Below are positions 34,367 through 38,517 of a stretch of DNA of 38,517 nt, in pieces. The first letter of the stretch is position 1; every line of letters starts with the position of its first letter. The notes beneath the pieces were generated by a model. The model did no database searches and was not told where the DNA came from. It worked only from the letters and a program-made list of their open reading frames with translations. Location: NCBI GenBank assembly GCA_025359905.1, contig JANYDF010000105.1:1-38517 (forward strand), given 5' to 3'. Position numbers and translations under genes: made by a program. The stretch comes from Rhodospirillales bacterium (GTDB lineage: Bacteria > Pseudomonadota > Alphaproteobacteria > Acetobacterales > Acetobacteraceae).

Positions 34367-35986
34367 CTAATCGTTATCGCCGTTGTCGCGGCCGTTGCTG
34401 CTGAACGGCGTGAAGTGCATCGGCCAGTTGAAGCCATTGAAGCCGCTGCCGTAGACGTAGTTGCTGCTCGGCTTCGCCAGCGTGGCGCACCACGGGCTTT
34501 GCCCGGACGGAGCGCCGCTCCCAGTGACGCAGGGATGGCCGCCGTTGAAGTAAGTGACAGCCGCCGTCCAGTCGTTGCTGCCGATCATGTAGCCGTCGGC
34601 CCGGCCATTCAGGTCGCCGGCAACGAAGTGGATGCCGCCGTAGCGCCGCGACAATCCGGCCTGCGACGCGGCATAGCTGAACGTCGGAAAGTTCAGTGTC
34701 ACCGGGTTGGCCGGCACAAGGCCCGGTTCGACCAGCGATGCACCGGCCGGGATGGTGACGCTGCCGCCGAAGCTGTCGCTGCCGGTGAAACGCTGCAACA
34801 CGGCGGCGCCCGCGAAGCTGAAGGTGCTGTGACCGGAGGTGTATTCCGGGAAGGCTGGCGTGATCACGTTGGCAGGCTGGTATGGCAGCCACGTGCCGCC
34901 ATCGATCCACTTTGCCCCCTTGCCCGGGCCCGCCCAGGCATAGACCGGCTTGCCGGCGAACAGCGTATGTACCGAGGTGATGGGCCGCTCGCTATCGAAA
35001 GTGTACTTCGTGCCCCAGGCGGCGATCCCCGCGTCCAGCAGCGCGTTGTTCAGTGCGAAGAACATCTGCGCATCGGCATCGACGCCGTGCCCATCCCGCC
35101 GTGAGATGTATTCGCCGATACGGCTCCAGTGCCCCGGCGGCAACTGGCTGCCGGCGAAATCGGCCCAGTATTCGGCAATCGACTTGGTGGTGTCGTTCAG
35201 CGTGGCGCTATAGCCGAGAATCACCAGCGCATCGGCGGTATACTGCCACGACGGATAGCGGCTGGGTCCGGTGCCCGTGAAGACCGGCAATGGCGCGAAC
35301 GGCGCGACCGCCCCCCAGAACGGGGTGACGAACTTTTGCAGCGACGCCAACGAACCGTCGGGATTGACGAACTCCAGCGGTTGCCAAGAGTTCGGAAACG
35401 GCGCGGCCGGGTTGGTGGTGCTGCCGACAATGAACGGCGGGTTCTTTGGCGTGTAGCCCGAATAGTCGCTGTAGGCGCCGGGATGCTTGTTGCCAAGCTG
35501 GTTGGCGTTGTCGTTTTGCCGAAACGCGATGACGGCGGCCGCCGCCAGATTGCCGATGCCGGAGGCCGTCGCCGGGTCGGTCGACGTATCGGCGGGATCA
35601 TAGCCCAAGCTCGCCATCAGCGCGTCGGCGGCGCCGAGCGTGGGTGCGCGGTAGAGATCCTTTTCCACGCGATAGGCGGCGTAGCTGATCGCCTTCAGCT
35701 TTGCCTGCGGATCGGCCAGCAGCGCGGCACCGGCCTTGCCAACGCCATTGCCCGGCTGGGTTGGGGCGGCAAGCGGGTCAAAGGCGCTCCAGGCGTCATA
35801 CATCGCGGTCGCCACTTCGCCGAGTGCGCGGGCGGCCACAGTGGGCTGACCAGTCGCGGCAACGATGTTGCCGATCGTCACCTCGTTCCATTGCATCACG
35901 ACGTTGTCGCCCGGCATGGACTGCGCCATCGCGGCTGGCGCCATGCCCATTGCCAACAGTGCTGCTCCTGCGATTTTGCTCCGCAT
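34367..35986 (-). CDS. Exported vanadium-dependent haloperoxidase-family protein
   Basis: A 539-residue protein with an N-terminal signal peptide (MRSKIAGAALLAMGMAPAAM, cleavage after AMA before QSMPGDN). It carries the three vanadate/phosphate-binding motifs of the haloperoxidase/PAP2 superfamily: KYTFDSERPIT, the histidine-bearing PEYTSGHSTFS, and SRRYGGIHF. Known members use vanadate and H2O2 to oxidise halides; related bacterial proteins may be acid phosphatases, and the sequence alone does not distinguish. Length fits bacterial haloperoxidases. ATG 35986 has GGGAAGG upstream and gives the signal peptide directly at the N-terminus. It is 127 bp downstream of the dehydratase gene on the same strand, with no evident functional link. 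Confidence 0.88.
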   Translation of the reverse strand: MRSKIAGAALLAMGMAPAAMAQSMPGDNVVMQWNEVTIGNIVAATGQPTVAARALGEVATAMYDAWSAFDPLAAPTQPGNGVGKAGAALLADPQAKLKAISYAAYRVEKDLYRAPTLGAADALMASLGYDPADTSTDPATASGIGNLAAAAVIAFRQNDNANQLGNKHPGAYSDYSGYTPKNPPFIVGSTTNPAAPFPNSWQPLEFVNPDGSLASLQKFVTPFWGAVAPFAPLPVFTGTGPSRYPSWQYTADALVILGYSATLNDTTKSIAEYWADFAGSQLPPGHWSRIGEYISRRDGHGVDADAQMFFALNNALLDAGIAAWGTKYTFDSERPITSVHTLFAGKPVYAWAGPGKGAKWIDGGTWLPYQPANVITPAFPEYTSGHSTFSFAGAAVLQRFTGSDSFGGSVTIPAGASLVEPGLVPANPVTLNFPTFSYAASQAGLSRRYGGIHFVAGDLNGRADGYMIGSNDWTAAVTYFNGGHPCVTGSGAPSGQSPWCATLAKPSSNYVYGSGFNGFNWPMHFTPFSSNGRDNGDND

Positions 35987-36113
35987 AGCGCCTTCCCTCT
36001 CCGATTGACGGCCAGCAGACACGCTGTCGCACTATTTATGACAACGGAAAATTACCAGCCGGACTTACTGAACGCAATGCTGATATGCTGACGTGAAGCT
36101 GACAACAGCGTGC

Positions 36114-37847
36114 CTAAAAGATCTGCGGTTCAGGCGTCTCACCGGGCGTGCCGTCCAGAAAATCGAAATCGCAGCCTAGATTGGCCTGGGTGACGCTGCG
36201 GCGATACAATGCGACGTACCCACGCTCGCCGCCCGGTAATTTCGGCTGCACCCATTCGGCGCGGCGGCGCGCCATTTCCGTTTCGTCGACCAGCAGATCG
36301 AGCCGCCGGTTCGGCACATCGAGGCGAATACGGTCGCCGGTGCGAACCAAGCCGAGCGGCCCGCCGACCGCCGCTTCCGGGGCGACATGCAGCACGCAGG
36401 CGCCGTAACTGGTGCCGGACATGCGGGCATCGGAAATCCGCACAATGTCGCGGATACCCTGGCGCAGCAGTTTGCGCGGCACCGGCAACTGGCCCCATTC
36501 CGGCATCCCGGGCGCCCCGACCGGCCCGGCATTTTGCAGCACGAGCACCGAGTCGGCAGTGACATCGAGGTCTTCGCTATCGACCCGGGCTTTCAGGTCG
36601 CGAATGTCCGAGAACACCACCGCCGGGCCTTCATGCACCAGCAAGCGGTCCTCGGCGGCGGTGGGTTTGATAACGGCACCGTCCGGCGCCAATGAGCCGC
36701 GCAGAATGGCGGTGCCGCCCGCCCCCTTCACCGGATTGTCCAGGCTGCGGATCACGTCGGCGTTGTAGACTTCGGCCCCTTCGATGGCCTCGCCCAGCGT
36801 GCCGCCGGTGACGGTAATGGCGTTCAGATGCAGGCGGGGCGCCAGTTGCACCATCAGCGCGCGCAGCCCACCCGCATAGTAAAAATCCTCCATCACATAA
36901 GCGCCAGAGGGTTTCAGGTTGGCGATCAGCGGGATGCCCTGCGCCACACGGTCGAACGTGTCCATGTCGATGGGCACGTTCGCGCGCCGCGCCATGGCCA
37001 GCAGATGCACGATGGCGTTGGTGGAGCCGCCGATGGCCATATCGACGATGATCGCGTTGGTGAACGCGGCTTCGGTGCAGATATCGGTGGGGCGCAGATC
37101 CTCCCACACCATCTCGACAATCCGCCGCCCGCTGGCCGAGGCCATGCGCTGGTGGCTGGCATCGACCGCCGGAATGGCCGACGCCCCCGGCAGGCACATT
37201 CCCATGGCTTCCATCAGCGACATCATGGTGGCCGCCGTGCCCATGGTCATGCAGGTGCCGGCCGAGCGGGCGATGCCATCCTCGATCTCGCCCCATGACT
37301 TATCGGACAATTTGCCGGAGCGCCGGTCGTCCCAGTATTTCCACACATCGGTGCCGCTGCCGAGCGTGATGTCTTTCCAATGCCCGCGCAGCATTGGCCC
37401 GGCGGGCATGTAGATGGCGGGCACATTGGCGCTGAGGGCCCCCATGATCAGCGCCGGCGTGGTCTTATCGCAGCCGCCCATCAGCACCACGCCATCGACC
37501 GGATGGGCGCGGATGATTTCTTCCACCTCCATAGCGAGGAAATTGCGGTACAGCATGGTGGTGGGCTTCATCAGTTGCTCGCCGAGCGATAACGCGGGCA
37601 GTTCCACCGGAAAGCCGCCCGCCATCAGCACGCCGCGCTTGATGTCCTCCACCCGCTCGGGGAAGTGGGTATGGCAGGTGTTAAAGCCGTTCCAGGTGTT
37701 GACGATGCCGATCACCGGCCTGCCGGAAAATTCCTCACGCGCGAAGCCCATCTGCTTGGCGCGCGAACGGTGGCCGAAGCTGCGCAGGTCATCGGGCGCG
37801 AACCAGCGGGCAGAGCGCAGTTGGTCAGGGGTTTTTCGGATGCGCAT
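36114..37847 (-). CDS. IlvD/Edd-family dehydratase, L-arabinonate dehydratase-like
   Basis: A 577-residue [2Fe-2S] dehydratase. Cluster cysteines are Cys58 (NTWNGFNTCHTHF), Cys126 (MGGCDKTTP) and Cys199 (AGTCMTMGTA), the same positions, minus one, that I recall for Rhizobium L-arabinonate dehydratase (59, 127, 200); Lys128 after Cys126-Asp is the expected metal-bridging lysine. The catalytic serine is in SDARMSGTSYG. The N-terminus RSARWFAPDDLRSFGHRSRA also matches the sugar-acid branch rather than biosynthetic IlvD. Such enzymes dehydrate aldonic acids to 2-keto-3-deoxy sugar acids. ATG 37847 has GGGAGA six bases upstream. Other genes of an arabinose/pentonate pathway are not in the window, so another aldonate is possible. 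Confidence 0.88.
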   Translation of the reverse strand: MRIRKTPDQLRSARWFAPDDLRSFGHRSRAKQMGFAREEFSGRPVIGIVNTWNGFNTCHTHFPERVEDIKRGVLMAGGFPVELPALSLGEQLMKPTTMLYRNFLAMEVEEIIRAHPVDGVVLMGGCDKTTPALIMGALSANVPAIYMPAGPMLRGHWKDITLGSGTDVWKYWDDRRSGKLSDKSWGEIEDGIARSAGTCMTMGTAATMMSLMEAMGMCLPGASAIPAVDASHQRMASASGRRIVEMVWEDLRPTDICTEAAFTNAIIVDMAIGGSTNAIVHLLAMARRANVPIDMDTFDRVAQGIPLIANLKPSGAYVMEDFYYAGGLRALMVQLAPRLHLNAITVTGGTLGEAIEGAEVYNADVIRSLDNPVKGAGGTAILRGSLAPDGAVIKPTAAEDRLLVHEGPAVVFSDIRDLKARVDSEDLDVTADSVLVLQNAGPVGAPGMPEWGQLPVPRKLLRQGIRDIVRISDARMSGTSYGACVLHVAPEAAVGGPLGLVRTGDRIRLDVPNRRLDLLVDETEMARRRAEWVQPKLPGGERGYVALYRRSVTQANLGCDFDFLDGTPGETPEPQIF

Positions 37848-37911
37848 GACGATCTCCCGCTTGGATTTGACGGTTGTTGCGCCGGTTACCCAGGAGCGCA
37901 ACCCGGGCGAT

Positions 37912-38092
37912 TCAATGCACCGGCGATACGCCCACCAGTTTCAGCCGTTCGGCGGCGGCGGCAAGGCGCTTGTCGCGGGTCCACAATCCGGCCCCCGGCG
38001 TCAGGCGCACGGCGGCGAGCAGGTGTGCATCGGCGTAGCCGATGCCGGCGCCAAAAAGACGGTGCCGCTATCGAGGTATCGATGAGGATCAC
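37912..38092 (-). pseudogene. vapC toxin remnant (internal deletion with frameshift)
   Basis: A PIN-domain ribonuclease toxin gene reduced to its two ends. It starts with GTG at 38092 (overlapping the antitoxin stop as GTGA) and encodes VILIDTSI, the VapC N-terminus with the first catalytic aspartate. The reading then jumps straight into the C-terminal part, in a different frame: RLFGAGIGYADAHLLAAVRL, then TPGAGLWTRDKRLAAAAERLKLVGVSPVH and a stop at 37912-37914. A normal VapC has about 130 codons; roughly 70-80 central codons, with the other acidic catalytic residues, are missing, and the frame is broken at the join near 38063-38073. No active toxin can be made. Confidence 0.85.
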
Positions 38093-38295
38093 GCAGGCTC
38101 GGTCTGGCGGCGAGGCGCCGCCGTTGCATCCGCATCGCTGCCACCGAGCAATATCAAGCGCCGTGCGCTTTCGCGCTGAATCATCGCAGTGAGAGCCTGC
38201 CGCAGCAGGGCCGAGGTTTCCTTGATTCCGGTCAGTTCGCGTGCCCTGGCAACCAACGCATCGTCCAATGCCACTGTGGTTCGCCTAACCGACAA
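38089..38295 (-). CDS. vapB: VapB-type antitoxin (toxin partner broken)
   Basis: A 68-residue antitoxin of the VapB/DUF2191 type: RTTVALDDALVARARELTGI gives the DNA-binding strand-helix part, then KETSALLRQALTAMIQRESARRLILLGGSD, which in relatives binds the toxin. It would normally repress its own operon and neutralise VapC. Start: a TTG at 38295 with AGGAG very close upstream (2-3 bases); no ATG is available in the right place, so the start is somewhat uncertain. Its stop overlaps the start of the toxin remnant by four bases, the usual toxin-antitoxin layout. A TTGACC (38357-38362) upstream is a possible -35. Confidence 0.82.
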   Translation of the reverse strand: MSVRRTTVALDDALVARARELTGIKETSALLRQALTAMIQRESARRLILLGGSDADATAAPRRQTEPA

Positions 38296-38517
38296 AGCTC
38301 CTGCCTAGCATCAGAAATGGCATTAATCGATGCGAAATTCAACGCCGTGCCTATCGGGTCAACTCCCCCACCCGCTACATGGCGATTCGCGGCGACCGGG
38401 GCTCGTCGGTGTATTTTCTGCAAAGGGTAACAAGCGGACTTAAGCCGAATTCGGCAGGATTGAATCCATCGCACGGGGCCGCATGGCTTCAGCGTTGTAT
38501 AGGCAAAACGCCAGTTC
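38296..38517. other. Right-edge stretch, no gene recognised
   Basis: The last 222 bases hold the presumed promoter of the vapB gene. On the minus strand an open stretch from the window edge ends in MDSILPNSA and a stop near 38440; it might be the tail of a gene beyond the edge, but about 25 residues are too few to judge. Confidence 0.3.

Overview
The window is about 38.5 kb of GC-rich chromosomal DNA from an alphaproteobacterium, most probably of the Rhodospirillales/Acetobacteraceae type. The support is the gyrA-coaD-cyclophilin order, divergent ssb/uvrA sharing a GAAC-N7-GAAC LexA box (the alphaproteobacterial SOS operator), the DUF815 ATPase next to yajC, and an NDUFAF6-like squalene/phytoene-synthase relative. 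Exact taxonomy is inferred. No phage, plasmid, CRISPR array or intact transposase was seen.

Region 1 (1-19958) is an accessory catabolic block. It opens with the start of a UbiH/UbiM-type FAD hydroxylase cut by the window edge. A minus-strand operon follows, encoding a sugar-type ABC importer (binding protein, double ATPase, permease) and ending in an N-acyl-D-amino-acid deacylase. Next come an aldehyde dehydrogenase and, divergently, a run of an FMN 2-hydroxyacid oxidase, a class III CoA-transferase and a ThDP enzyme resembling 2-hydroxyacyl-CoA lyase/oxalyl-CoA decarboxylase. Together these suggest breakdown of 2-hydroxyacids (or oxalate) through formyl-CoA. A 172-bp miniature inverted-repeat element begins on the stop codon of the ThDP gene. 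A minus-strand pair follows: a luciferase-like flavin oxidoreductase and a PRISE-type (progesterone 5-beta-reductase/iridoid synthase-like) enone reductase. Divergently there is a second ABC importer whose two permease halves are fused into one 649-residue protein. No regulator gene was found in this block.

Region 2 (19959-31944) is core genome: tRNA-Lys(UUU), a cyclophilin with two plausible starts, coaD, gyrA, a secreted TPR protein, ssb, uvrA, a small unknown gene, the NDUFAF6-like gene, an iron superoxide dismutase, yajC and a DUF815 ATPase. The secD/secF genes expected next to yajC are absent; sodB lies in that position.

Region 3 (31945-38517) is mixed: a glycine-rich PEP-CTERM protein, an MBL-fold hydrolase, a hotdog thioesterase, an exported vanadium-haloperoxidase-family protein, an IlvD/Edd sugar-acid dehydratase close to L-arabinonate dehydratase, and a VapB antitoxin overlapping a vapC toxin gene that an internal deletion has destroyed.

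The least ordinary points are the possible formyl-CoA pathway, the fused permease, the PRISE reductase/flavin monooxygenase pair, the miniature element, the yajC locus without secDF, and the broken toxin-antitoxin pair. Functional calls come from reading motifs; no database search was run.
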